DNA of 64,000 nt from CAZUMJ01 sp964621605. Its GTDB lineage: Bacteria > Actinomycetota > Acidimicrobiia > Acidimicrobiales > Iamiaceae. A program made the position numbers and the translations under genes. The stretch spans positions 1 to 64,000 of the forward strand of contig CAZUMJ010000002.1 in NCBI GenBank assembly GCA_964621605.1, read 5' to 3'. The notes beneath the pieces were generated by a model. The model was not told where the DNA came from, searched no databases, and saw only the letters and a list, made by a program, of their open reading frames with translations. Below are positions 42,725 to 50,971 of the stretch, piece after piece; the first letter of the stretch is position 1; each line of letters opens with the position of its first letter.

Positions 42725-44329
42725 TCAGTGCTTCGGCGCGACGATGCGATTGCGTCCCCCGCCAGGCGGTCGGATGCGCTCGAGCACCAACATCGAACCG
42801 GCGTTGTAGCGCACGACGAACTCACCGCTGTTGGTGATCGACGCCAACAACGCCCTGTCGTCCTCGCCCAACACGGCGGTGTCGACCGCAACCCAGTGCA
42901 CAGCTGCGGGGTTGCCGACCTGACCGTGCCCGACCCCGTAGTTGTAACTGACCCACGGGTTCGGGAAGGAGTAGATGACCCGCCGGTGCGTCAGGTGCGG
43001 GACCATGAGGTAGTCGGCGGACACACCCTGGCCTCCGCCGAGCATCGCGACGGTGGCGCGGCGCTGCGCGATGTTGGTCGGCTCGACGAGCGGCCACGCG
43101 CCCTGGCGGTACTTCACGCTCAGCGGCGACACGCCGTACCAGGACGCGCAGCAGAACGCCGCGACGAGCGCGACGATCGCAAGGCCCTCCCCCACCCAAC
43201 GCCGCCATCGGATGAGCACCGCCAAGCCCTCCACGAACCCGATCGCCAACGCGGCCATCGGAACGGACTGGTAGTGGAAGCGCAGGTCGTAGGTGAACCC
43301 GGCGGACGAGATGATGTTCGTGAACCATTGAGGCGCGGTGATCAGCAGCGTGGTCGGAGCCAACACCGGCACGTAGCCGTAGCCCTGCACCAGACCCTGC
43401 GAGTAGCCGGCGGCGTCGTTCTCGTCGAGGCGATGCCACAACCGTGACGGGTTCTTCGCGCTGTTCACGATGATCTCGCTCGGGGTCGTGCCAAGGTCTC
43501 CGTAGATGCCGCCGTACACCGAGCCCCCGGCGAAGTGCGGGACGAGCCAGACGCCGAACACCACGAACCACAGCGCCGCCACCGCGATGACACGCCAAGC
43601 CAAGGCCCAGTGGCGTCGAATCGCCCAGACCAACCCCATGCCGACCAACGCGAGCGCGAGGTCTTCCTTCCAGGTGATGGTCAACAAGAAGCTCGCCACG
43701 AACGCGCCCCTCGTCCAGCGACTGGGTCGCAGCGCCTCGCGCTGGGCGAGCAGACGCTCGCCGAAGTAGTAGGTCCAGACGAGGAACGGCACCGCCATGC
43801 CGTCAGGGTGGAAGCCCTCCCAGACCATCCACCCGACGGTCGGCTGCAGCAGCCACACGACCCCGACCAGCAGCGCCAACCATTCCCGGTGGAGCTTGTC
43901 GCGGGCGAGCAGGTACAGCGGGGCAGCGGTGGCTCCAAGAGCCAACGTCATCAACAAGTTCCAGGTGTTCGGCCCGGCGCCCAACCACACCAACGGCACC
44001 AGCAGCACGAACGCGAACGAGGCGTGATGCCCGGCGAGGGGCACCCCCCGGACGGTGTTGGCGGCCCGACCGTGCGCGAGCTGCCACAGGTACTGGTCGT
44101 AGATGCCCTCGTCGAAGTCGAAGGTGGCGAAACGCTGATGACGCAGGATGATCAGCGACCCCATCACGAGCACCCAGACCGCGATGAGGCCGAGGAGCAC
44201 GACAAGCGTCGCGTTGCGGTGTGCGAAGTAGGGCCGAAGGCGATCGAGAAGGCCGTCGTCGCGGTCGCGCTCGATGCGTGGCCGAGCTGCAACCCCACCT
44301 GGCCGTGCCGCCTCCACCGTCACGGGCAT
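42725..44329 (-). CDS. DUF2079 multi-pass membrane protein
   Basis: 534 residues with about eleven hydrophobic helices. ATFDFDEGIYDQYLWQLAHGR and HHASFAFVLLVPL are the DUF2079 signature; the fold resembles GT-C glycosyltransferases (Asp/Glu in the first extracytoplasmic loop). By analogy it may use a polyprenyl-linked sugar outside the membrane; no activity is established. Its start is supported by a GGAGG purine run about 12 nt upstream. Divergent from murT. Confidence 0.8.
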   Translation of the reverse strand: MPVTVEAARPGGVAARPRIERDRDDGLLDRLRPYFAHRNATLVVLLGLIAVWVLVMGSLIILRHQRFATFDFDEGIYDQYLWQLAHGRAANTVRGVPLAGHHASFAFVLLVPLVWLGAGPNTWNLLMTLALGATAAPLYLLARDKLHREWLALLVGVVWLLQPTVGWMVWEGFHPDGMAVPFLVWTYYFGERLLAQREALRPSRWTRGAFVASFLLTITWKEDLALALVGMGLVWAIRRHWALAWRVIAVAALWFVVFGVWLVPHFAGGSVYGGIYGDLGTTPSEIIVNSAKNPSRLWHRLDENDAAGYSQGLVQGYGYVPVLAPTTLLITAPQWFTNIISSAGFTYDLRFHYQSVPMAALAIGFVEGLAVLIRWRRWVGEGLAIVALVAAFCCASWYGVSPLSVKYRQGAWPLVEPTNIAQRRATVAMLGGGQGVSADYLMVPHLTHRRVIYSFPNPWVSYNYGVGHGQVGNPAAVHWVAVDTAVLGEDDRALLASITNSGEFVVRYNAGSMLVLERIRPPGGGRNRIVAPKH

Positions 44330-44450
44330 AGATCCAGTCGCCTCCCTGTCGCCGCCACGCCGTTCGATGCGCTGCTCTCGAACGGCCGCAGGCGAGGCTA
44401 TCCGCGGCGCCAGCTCGGGGGCGGTCGACAGGTCCCCGAGAGCACGCCGG

Positions 44451-44456
44451 TACGAT
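44451..44456 (+). promoter_or_regulatory. -10 box upstream of murT
   Basis: TACGAT is a good TANNNT match. It would give a ~40-nt leader before ATG 44506, in contrast with the leaderless neighbours. Confidence 0.35.
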
Positions 44457-44505
44457 CGTCCGCGCCAGACCCGCGCCGCTCCCCCACGTTGGGGCTTCCG
44501 ACCCG

Positions 44506-45837
44506 ATGACCGTACCCACCCCGCTCCCCGTCTCGTCCGGCCCGCCGCTGCGCACCCGCGCCGCGGCGGCGACCGCCCGCCTTGTCGCGGCAGCCGCCCG
44601 CCGCACCGGTCGAGGTGGGACCGTCATCGGCGGCCACGTCGCGCTCCGTCTCGACAGGGGCATCCTTGCCACGTTGAGTCGGGGACGGTGGGTCGCCACG
44701 GTGTCTGCCACGAACGGCAAGACCACCACCACGCGCCTGCTCGCCGAGGCGCTGGCGAGCGCAGGAGCCGTCGTGTCGAATGCGGAGGGGTCGAACCTTC
44801 GCAGCGGCCTCGCGGGGGCCTTGGTGCGCGACCTGGCCGCACCGATCGCGGCATTGGAGGTTGACGAGGCCACGCTCGCGACGACCGCCGTCGAACTGCG
44901 TCCGGCGGTGCTGGTGCTCGGCAACCTGAGCCGCGACCAGCTCGACCGCTACGGCGAGGTGCGCATCCTCGCCGAGCGCTGGCGGGCGACGCTGCAGGAG
45001 CTCGCCGCAGGGACTCCCCCGATGCACGCCGCTCCTGATGCGGTCGTCCCCGCTGGCGCTCCTGATGCGGTCGTCCCCGCTGGCGCGGCGCACGTCGTGG
45101 CCAACGCGGACGACCCCCTGGTCGTGTGGGCGGCACAACCCGCCCCGGCGATCACCTGGGTCGCCGCAGGGCAGGCCTGGACGGGCGACAGCGCCGTGTG
45201 CCCTGCGTGTCGGGCACCCATCCGTCGAGCGGGCCGGCACTGGGCGTGCACGGGGTGTGACCTCGCCCGACCCACCCCGCACTACGAGGTCGACCACACC
45301 ACGCTGCGGGCGCCAGATGGAACGGCGCACGAGGTCCGACTGGCCATCCCGGGCTCGTGCAACGTCGCCAACGCGGCCCTCGCAGCCGCGGCAGCGGTGC
45401 ACGCCGGCGTTGCCCTGCCCGCGGCTCTGCAGGCGATGGCTGCGACCAGCGAGGTGGCAGGCCGCTACCGCCAGGTCGACATCGACGGCCACGCGACGCG
45501 CCTCCTCATGGCGAAGAACCCAGCCGGATGGCAGCAGGCACTCGAGATGGTGGCCGGGGGCGATGCGCCCGTCGTCGTCGGCATCAACGCACGCGTCGCG
45601 GATGGGCATGACCCGTCGTGGCTGTGGGACGTCCCCTTCGAGGTACTCGCGGGTCGGACGGTCGTCGCCACCGGCGACCGCGCCCTCGACCTGGCTGTGC
45701 GCCTCGCCTACGCGGGCATCGAGCACTCGGTCGTCGAAGGCCCGGTGCTGACGGGGGTCGACACCCTGCCGTGCGGCAGGGTCGAGGTCATCGCCAACTA
45801 CACCGCGTTCGGTGACCTGCTCGGGACGCTGCCATGA
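44506..45837 (+). CDS. murT: MurT, ligase subunit of lipid II isoglutaminyl synthase
   Basis: 443 residues. Mur ligase ATP site SATNGKTTTTR (about 67-77), ALEVDEATL, GNLSRDQLDRYGE, and a MurT-specific zinc ribbon CPACRAP ... CTGCDLARP (about 232-253), followed by the DUF1727 C-terminal domain (AKNPAGWQQALEM). MurT-GatD amidates the second residue of the peptidoglycan stem peptide on lipid II. The stop overlaps the gatD start (ATGA). An exact 27-bp tandem duplication lies in the central domain (45031-45084), giving a doubled APDAVVPAG. Confidence 0.92.
   Translation: MTVPTPLPVSSGPPLRTRAAAATARLVAAAARRTGRGGTVIGGHVALRLDRGILATLSRGRWVATVSATNGKTTTTRLLAEALASAGAVVSNAEGSNLRSGLAGALVRDLAAPIAALEVDEATLATTAVELRPAVLVLGNLSRDQLDRYGEVRILAERWRATLQELAAGTPPMHAAPDAVVPAGAPDAVVPAGAAHVVANADDPLVVWAAQPAPAITWVAAGQAWTGDSAVCPACRAPIRRAGRHWACTGCDLARPTPHYEVDHTTLRAPDGTAHEVRLAIPGSCNVANAALAAAAAVHAGVALPAALQAMAATSEVAGRYRQVDIDGHATRLLMAKNPAGWQQALEMVAGGDAPVVVGINARVADGHDPSWLWDVPFEVLAGRTVVATGDRALDLAVRLAYAGIEHSVVEGPVLTGVDTLPCGRVEVIANYTAFGDLLGTLP
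45031..45084 (+). repeat. Exact 27-bp tandem duplication inside murT
   Basis: Two identical 27-bp copies (45031-45057 and 45058-45084) encode APDAVVPAG twice, in frame, before the zinc ribbon. Perfect identity suggests a recent or slippage-prone expansion. Confidence 0.9.
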
Positions 45838-46574
45838 CGAGCCTGCGCATCGTGCGCCTCTTCCCCGACCTGCTCGGCACCTACGGCGACGACGGCAACG
45901 CAGTCGTGCTCGCACAACGCGCCCGGTGGCGTGGCTGGGACGCCGAGATCGTCGACGTCACCGCCGGCGGAACCGTCCCCGACGACGGCGATCTCTACAC
46001 GATCGGAGGAGGCGAGGACGGCCCCCAGGTGCACGCTGCACGGCAACTCGCATCGAGCGGAGCGCTTCCCCGCGCGGTCGCGCGCGGGGCAGCGGTGCTT
46101 GCGATCTGCGCAGGGTTCCAACTGCTCGGGGAGCGCTTCCTCGGGCCGGACGGCGAGCCGACCGACGGCCTCGGCATGCTCGACGTCACCACCGGCCGCA
46201 CCGACGGCCCCCGCCTGGTGGGTGAGGTCGTCAGCGAACCCGACGAGAAGCTCGCCCTCCCGCCCCTCTCCGGCTACGAGAACCACGCCGGGGTCACCAG
46301 CCTCAGCCCGACCGCCTCACCCTTGGGGCGCGTTCGTAACGGGCACGGCAACGGCACGACAGATCGCGTCGAGGGGGCATGGTCGGGTCGCATCCTGGCG
46401 ACATACCTGCACGGGCCGGTCCTGGCACGCAACGCCGAGCTCGCAGACCTCCTGCTGCGGTGGGCTGCCGATGTCGACACGCTCCCGCCGTTTCGCCCCG
46501 ACAGCCCCGGCGACACGGCGACCCACGCGGCAGACGCGCTGCGCGGCGCTCGGATCGCGGCTGCCTCGCGCTGA
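45834..46574 (+). CDS. gatD: GatD, glutamine amidotransferase subunit of lipid II isoglutaminyl synthase
   Basis: 246 residues, class I amidotransferase of the CobB/CobQ type. It begins RIVRLFPDLLGTYGDDGNAVVL; nucleophile Cys in AICAGFQLLG near residue 92 and catalytic His in TYLHGPVLARN near 192. It supplies ammonia from glutamine to MurT. The 4-bp overlap with murT and the gene pair exclude a cobyric acid synthase role. The enzyme is essential or near-essential in many Gram-positives. Confidence 0.92.
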   Translation: MTSLRIVRLFPDLLGTYGDDGNAVVLAQRARWRGWDAEIVDVTAGGTVPDDGDLYTIGGGEDGPQVHAARQLASSGALPRAVARGAAVLAICAGFQLLGERFLGPDGEPTDGLGMLDVTTGRTDGPRLVGEVVSEPDEKLALPPLSGYENHAGVTSLSPTASPLGRVRNGHGNGTTDRVEGAWSGRILATYLHGPVLARNAELADLLLRWAADVDTLPPFRPDSPGDTATHAADALRGARIAAASR

Positions 46575-46619
46575 CGCGGCATGGCATGGCCGAAGCGCGG
46601 CGTGGCACCACGCGGCCGA

Positions 46620-46641
46620 CGAGCGAAGACGACGTCGCTCG
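46620..46641. terminator. Stem-loop between gatD and PPOX gene
   Basis: A 7-bp stem CGAGCGA / TCGCTCG with an 8-nt loop in the convergent gap. No U-tract. A plausible terminator. Confidence 0.4.
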
Positions 46642-46659
46642 CTGTAGAGACCCCGTCGG

Positions 46660-47121
46660 CTAGTAGGTCCCGCCCAGCTTGCGGTGGTCCCACGACACGA
46701 CTCGATCCACATGGATGCGCACGCCATACCGCTTCGCGCCGTAGTCACGGAGGAAGGGGTCGAGCTCCTCGGTCGGTTCGACGTCGTTGTAGCGCGACAC
46801 GACGCTCCGACCGAGCGGAAGCAAGTCGTCCCAGTCGGTGAGGATCTCGGCGCGGCCCACCAACTCGACCCCGCGCAGCTCCTCGTACACCTCGCCTGCC
46901 TCGACGAGCGCGGTGATCGACGGGTTGCGCTCGAGGTTCTTGATCTTCTGCGACGAACGGTAGGTCCAGAACGCCGGGTCGCCGTCGACGAACCCGTACC
47001 ACATGGCCACCAGATGGATCGTGCCGTCGTGGTTCACCGTGGCCACGTTCATGGTGTGGCGCCCGGAGAGGAAGTCGTCCACCTCTGCGTCTGACATGCG
47101 GATCTGGTCACGGCGCGACAT
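46660..47121 (-). CDS. Pyridoxamine 5'-phosphate oxidase-fold protein (PPOX / F420-type)
   Basis: 153 residues, split beta-barrel flavin/F420-binding fold: SDAEVDDFLSGRHTMNVATVNHDGTIHLVAMWYGFVDG (read in parts), FWTYRSSQKIKNLERNP. Actinobacterial homologues bind FMN or F420 and often reduce or bind small molecules; which cofactor is used here cannot be decided. Start at 47121 with GGAGG 5 nt upstream is preferred over 47142. Confidence 0.8.
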   Translation of the reverse strand: MSRRDQIRMSDAEVDDFLSGRHTMNVATVNHDGTIHLVAMWYGFVDGDPAFWTYRSSQKIKNLERNPSITALVEAGEVYEELRGVELVGRAEILTDWDDLLPLGRSVVSRYNDVEPTEELDPFLRDYGAKRYGVRIHVDRVVSWDHRKLGGTY

Positions 47122-47180
47122 CACGGCCTCCATCGGTCGCAAGGCTCGGGCAGGTCGCCCGAAGCGCTCACCCTAGGTTG

Positions 47181-48077
47181 TCAGCGCAGCAGCTCGGGGG
47201 CGACCGGGCAGTCGGCACGACGAACCGCCGCTCCGACATCTACGAGCCCCCCTGGCCCCGCGACGCGATCGACAAGCGCGAGTGGCACGACCTCCACCTC
47301 GGACAGGCGCGTCGCGTCGGCAACCAGCCGCTCGAACAGCCGCGACGGGAGCCACACCCCCGCTGGTGCGACAAGCCACACCGGCCGTCCCAGATGCCGG
47401 GCGGTCGCGGCGACCGGAAGGGCACCGACAGGCACCAGCGCGCCGGTATCCGATGCCGCCACGACGCCGAGGAGCACGGCAGCCGCCCCGCATAGGGGGC
47501 GGCCCATGCGCGATAGCGGCACCTCCACCACGCGGGCGTCGTCGTCGAGGTCGCTCGCCGGATCGTGTGTCTCGCCACGGGAACGCCGCCGCGGACCCCA
47601 GTTCTCGACGTGGCCGATGCGTCCCCCGAACATGTCGTCGAACGCAGCGAGATCGGCACGGCCCCGCCCGCGGACAGGGAGCGCACCCCCACGCCCGTCC
47701 GAGCCATCGTCGAGGAGGTACACACGCACGTCCGCGCGGCCTTCGAGGGCGTCGGCGAGCACGGACCCGACCGCGAACGCTGCCACCGAGGCATCGGCGG
47801 GGAACGCGTCGGCGAGGCGACGCGCCGTCGGGTCCGCACGCGCGTCGACCAGTGCCTTGCGAGCTTCGGCAACGGGATCCGCAGCCACGAGGACCCGGGC
47901 GCACAACGCCCACAGCCGCCCGTGCGCCGGGTGGCGGGCGAGGATGCGGCGGCACGCGACGACGAGCCCCGCCAGGTCGTCGCCGAAGCCGGCGAGCGCA
48001 GCGGAGGCCTCCTCGAAGGCGCGCTCGTCGTCGCCGTGTGCCCGAGCCACGAATCGAAGACGCTCGATGGGGTGCAC
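47181..48077 (-). CDS. Conserved actinobacterial protein of unknown function
   Basis: 298 residues, not recognised with confidence. The N-terminal ~90 residues are helical (HPIERLRFVARAHG, LVVACRRILARHPAHGRLWALCARVLVA); the C-terminal ~180 residues have alternating strands and helices with AAAVLLGVVAASDTGALVPVGALPVAATARHLGRPVWLVA, loosely reminiscent of eIF2B-alpha/NagB-type Rossmann folds. No catalytic motif is seen. GTG 48077 follows TAGCGT (48089-48084) by 6 nt, strong support for this start. It lies downstream of fumC by 23 bp but has its own promoter. Confidence 0.6.
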   Translation of the reverse strand: MHPIERLRFVARAHGDDERAFEEASAALAGFGDDLAGLVVACRRILARHPAHGRLWALCARVLVAADPVAEARKALVDARADPTARRLADAFPADASVAAFAVGSVLADALEGRADVRVYLLDDGSDGRGGALPVRGRGRADLAAFDDMFGGRIGHVENWGPRRRSRGETHDPASDLDDDARVVEVPLSRMGRPLCGAAAVLLGVVAASDTGALVPVGALPVAATARHLGRPVWLVAPAGVWLPSRLFERLVADATRLSEVEVVPLALVDRVAGPGGLVDVGAAVRRADCPVAPELLR

Positions 48078-48083
48078 GCCCCG

Positions 48084-48089
48084 ACGCTA
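48084..48089 (-). promoter_or_regulatory. -10 box for leaderless unknown gene
   Basis: TAGCGT on the minus strand, 6 nt before GTG 48077, located within the last codons and gap after fumC. Confidence 0.45.
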
Positions 48090-48100
48090 CGCCCGGTCGC

Positions 48101-49546
48101 TCAACCGGGGGCGCCCCCACGGGTCATGCCGAGAATGTCGAGTGCCCGGTCGAGCTCGTCGGCTTCCATCAGACCCGCCTCGAGGACGAGCTCGCGGATC
48201 AACCTGCCGCTGTGGATGCTCTCCTTCACGAGCTGCGCGGCCCGTTCGTACCCGATGTGCAGGTTCAGCGCCGTCCCCAACGACGGCGACGACTCGGCGA
48301 ACATCCGGCACCGCTGCACGTCGGCCTCGATCCCCTCCACGCACCGCTGCGCGAACAGGCGCATCACCGCGCTCAGCAGCCGGGCGCTGTCGAGCACGTT
48401 GGCGGCCATCATCGGGACGTAGACGTTCAGCTCGAAGTTGCCTTGCGAACCCCCGAAGGCGACGGCGGCGTCGTTGCCGATCACCTGCGCAGCGACCTGC
48501 GTCGCCGCCTCGGCAAGGACCGGGTTCACCTTGCCGGGCATGATCGACGAACCCGGCTGCAGGTCGGGGAGGTGAATCTCGGCGAGCCCGGTGCGCGGGC
48601 CTGACGCCATCCAGCGCACGTCGTTCGCGATCTTCGTGAGCGACACCGCAACGGTGCGCAAGACCGCTGACGCGTCGACGAGATCGTCGCGACCGCCCTG
48701 CGCCGCGAAGTGGTTGGGTGCTTCGACGAGCGGCAGGCCGGTACGAGCGGCAAGGGCAGCGATGACCGCCGCGGCGAATCCCGCCGGCGCGTTGATGCCG
48801 GTGCCGACCGCGGTTCCTCCGAGGGGGAGGCGTCCGAGCCGCACCACCACCGCGTCGATCCGCTCGACATTCTGGCGGAGCTGGGCCGCGTAGCCGCCGA
48901 GCTCCTGACCGAGGGTGACGGGGGTGGCATCCATAAGATGCGTGCGGCCCGACTTCACCACCGAGGCGAACACGTCGGCGCGCTCCTCGAGCGCGTCCGC
49001 GAGGCATGCCAGCGCGGGCTGCACGTCGTGGCGCAACGCCTCCGCAACCGCGAGGTGCACCGCTGTGGGGAAGACGTCGTTGGAGGACTGCGAGGCGTTG
49101 ACGTGATCGTTCGGGTGCACCGCGTGCGGCTCGCCCAACGCCTCAGAGGCAAGGTTCGCGATGACTTCGTTGGCGTTCATGTTCGACGAGGTGCCCGATC
49201 CGGTCTGGAACACGTCGACGGGGAACTGGTCGTCGTAGCCGCCTGCCGCGACCGCCTCCGCAGCCGAGCGGATCGCGGCTGCGAGGCGGTCGTCGACGAC
49301 GCCGACCTCGTCGAGGCCCGCGTTCACGGTTGCGGCCTCCGCCTTCACGAGCGCGAGCGCACGGATGAGGCGCGCATCGATCGGGCGCCCCGAGATGGGA
49401 AAGTTCTCGACCGCCCGTTGCGTCTGCGCCGCCCAGCGTGCAGCCGCGGGGACGAGAACCTCGCCAAGCGAGTCGTGCTCGACGCGGGTCGCTCCCGCGG
49501 GGCGGGGTTGCGCCTGGTCAGACCGTGCTTCGTGCGGGGTCGTCAT
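48101..49546 (-). CDS. fumC: Class II fumarate hydratase (FumC)
   Basis: 481 residues. Fumarase/aspartase superfamily blocks: FQTGSGTSSNMNANEVIA, SSNDVFPTA, KSGRTHLMDATPVTLGQE, and the signature GSSIMPGKVNP near residue 333. Catalyses fumarate to malate in the TCA cycle without an Fe-S cluster. Its start overlaps the end of the upstream bPH-like gene by 29 bp. A second, Fe-S-dependent class I fumarase lies 3 kb to the right. Confidence 0.93.
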   Translation of the reverse strand: MTTPHEARSDQAQPRPAGATRVEHDSLGEVLVPAAARWAAQTQRAVENFPISGRPIDARLIRALALVKAEAATVNAGLDEVGVVDDRLAAAIRSAAEAVAAGGYDDQFPVDVFQTGSGTSSNMNANEVIANLASEALGEPHAVHPNDHVNASQSSNDVFPTAVHLAVAEALRHDVQPALACLADALEERADVFASVVKSGRTHLMDATPVTLGQELGGYAAQLRQNVERIDAVVVRLGRLPLGGTAVGTGINAPAGFAAAVIAALAARTGLPLVEAPNHFAAQGGRDDLVDASAVLRTVAVSLTKIANDVRWMASGPRTGLAEIHLPDLQPGSSIMPGKVNPVLAEAATQVAAQVIGNDAAVAFGGSQGNFELNVYVPMMAANVLDSARLLSAVMRLFAQRCVEGIEADVQRCRMFAESSPSLGTALNLHIGYERAAQLVKESIHSGRLIRELVLEAGLMEADELDRALDILGMTRGGAPG

Positions 49547-50114
49547 CGTCTGGAGCCTCCTGCGCGCCGTCTTGTGGGCTGTCGTTCGGGCCCATCGGTG
49601 GCGCCGTCGGCGGGTCGTCGTCTGCGGCCGCGCCCGAAGGCATCGGCGCCGCGGATGGGCGGACGCGACGCTCGGTCTCGACCCGGGCGTTCAAGCCGGC
49701 GATCACGCCGTCGCGCTCGACCGGACCTGGTGCCGGCGACCACGTGTTGAGCGGCCCATCTGCCTTGAGAAGAAACACGTACTGCGACCCGATCGGGATG
49801 CCACCGACCGTACCGGGACGGCACTCGAATCCCTCGACGTCCGCGACCGGGAAGTGCCCGTCACGCGTCTTGGTGCGTACGTGCACCTCGCCGTCGCCGA
49901 CGGTGACCTGCACCCGAGTCCCCAAGAAGAGCCACCCCGAGGTACCGATGGTCACGGCGAGCTCCACCACGTAGAACGCCCCGGTCACCGGGGCGTCGGC
50001 CATCACGGTGAAGACCGCAAGTGCGAGGCCGAGCACGGCGATGAACGCCGCCGCACCGAGGCTCGCGAGGCGGTAGCTGGAGGACTGGTAGCGCAGCGCG
50101 GACGCCTCGTTCAT
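49518..50114 (-). CDS. Two-helix membrane protein with bacterial PH-like domain
   Basis: 198 residues. Two hydrophobic helices (about 17-60), then a beta-rich domain (VQVTVGDGEVHVRTKTRDGHFPVADVEGFEC) resembling membrane-associated bPH domains, and an acidic Pro/Asp-rich tail. Function unknown. It starts 53 bp after the hexapeptide acyltransferase and overlaps fumC by 29 bp, so the three are likely one transcript. A GGGGGGC run precedes ATG 50114; the frame extending to 50750 overlaps the upstream gene and is rejected. Confidence 0.6.
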   Translation of the reverse strand: MNEASALRYQSSSYRLASLGAAAFIAVLGLALAVFTVMADAPVTGAFYVVELAVTIGTSGWLFLGTRVQVTVGDGEVHVRTKTRDGHFPVADVEGFECRPGTVGGIPIGSQYVFLLKADGPLNTWSPAPGPVERDGVIAGLNARVETERRVRPSAAPMPSGAAADDDPPTAPPMGPNDSPQDGAQEAPDDDDPARSTV

Positions 50115-50167
50115 GCCCCCCAGCATGTCGCACGACGAGGCGAGAGGGCGGCGATCCTGCCGGATCG

Positions 50168-50896
50168 TCAGCGATCGAGGTCGAGGAGCCCGGCGAGTGC
50201 AGCGAGGTCGTCGGGAGAGAGCCCCTCGAGCGAGGCCGGGGTGCCGGAGGGCAGCGGCGGAACCCAACCGTCTTCGGCCGTCCAGCGGCGTACGACCTTG
50301 GCGGGCACCCCCGCGACCACGCACCGGTCGGGAATCGTGCCGCGCACGACCGAGCCTGCCGCGACGACGACGTTGCGGCCGATGTCGGCGCCGGGCAGGA
50401 CGACCACACCGGTACCGAGCCAGCTCCCGGCACCGATACGGACCGGGTCGTCGGTGGGCCATTGCCGCCCGATCGGGCGGTCGGGGTTCGCGTACACGTG
50501 GTTCTGGTCTGTCACGTAGATGTAGGGGCCTGTGAACACGTCGTCGCCGATCTCGATCGACCGATGCGCCACGATGTGGCTGCCCCTCCCCAGCACGACG
50601 TTGGAGCCGATGCGCAGCACCGGCTCGGGCCCGAGGTCGAGCCCCGGCGCGAACCCGGCCGACAAGGTGATGTGCGCGCCGATCATGGTGCCCGCGCCAA
50701 TCTCCATCGCCTGCTCGCCGTAGATCTCGCTGTACGGGAACGAGATGCACGCGCCAGCGCCCATCTTGGCGAAGCGGCGACCGCGTCGGGTGTCGGGACC
50801 GATCGCAGCGAAACGGCGAAACCGGTCGTAGCGATCGTGGACAAGGTCGACAAGGGCGAGGTGGAGCCTCCAGCGCAGCTTGTCCGCCATTCCCAT
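50168..50896 (-). CDS. Hexapeptide-repeat acyltransferase (left-handed beta-helix)
   Basis: 242 residues. Repeating hexapeptide turns (MEIGAGTMIGAHI, IGSNVVLGRGSHIV, IGAGSWLGTGVVVLPGADIGRNVVVAAGSVV) and the closing VVAGVPAKVVRRW mark a LbH acyltransferase of the maltose/chloramphenicol O-acetyltransferase group. The catalytic-type His may be in VTDQNHVY or SHIVAH. Likely acetylates a sugar or glycolipid. ATG 50896 follows TAGCGT (50908-50903) by 6 nt, which favours it over the internal ATG 50890. Confidence 0.85.
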   Translation of the reverse strand: MGMADKLRWRLHLALVDLVHDRYDRFRRFAAIGPDTRRGRRFAKMGAGACISFPYSEIYGEQAMEIGAGTMIGAHITLSAGFAPGLDLGPEPVLRIGSNVVLGRGSHIVAHRSIEIGDDVFTGPYIYVTDQNHVYANPDRPIGRQWPTDDPVRIGAGSWLGTGVVVLPGADIGRNVVVAAGSVVRGTIPDRCVVAGVPAKVVRRWTAEDGWVPPLPSGTPASLEGLSPDDLAALAGLLDLDR

Positions 50897-50902
50897 CGCC
50901 GC

Positions 50903-50908
50903 ACGCTA
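50903..50908 (-). promoter_or_regulatory. -10 box for leaderless hexapeptide acyltransferase gene
   Basis: TAGCGT on the minus strand ends 6 nt before ATG 50896. Confidence 0.5.
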
Positions 50909-50959
50909 CCCCGAGGCTTCCAACCGTCTCACACGCCGGGCGCGAGACATGATCGCCGG

Positions 50960-50965
50960 TAGCGT
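50960..50965 (+). promoter_or_regulatory. -10 box for leaderless oxidoreductase gene
   Basis: TAGCGT ends 6 nt before ATG 50972. It mirrors the leftward TAGCGT 52 bp away, so the 75-bp gap holds two divergent leaderless promoters. Confidence 0.5.
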
Positions 50966-50971
50966 GCGGGC

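Noticed and set aside
44506..46574. Cobyric acid synthase pair
   Set aside because: The zinc ribbon, DUF1727-type C-terminus and gene pairing identify MurT/GatD.
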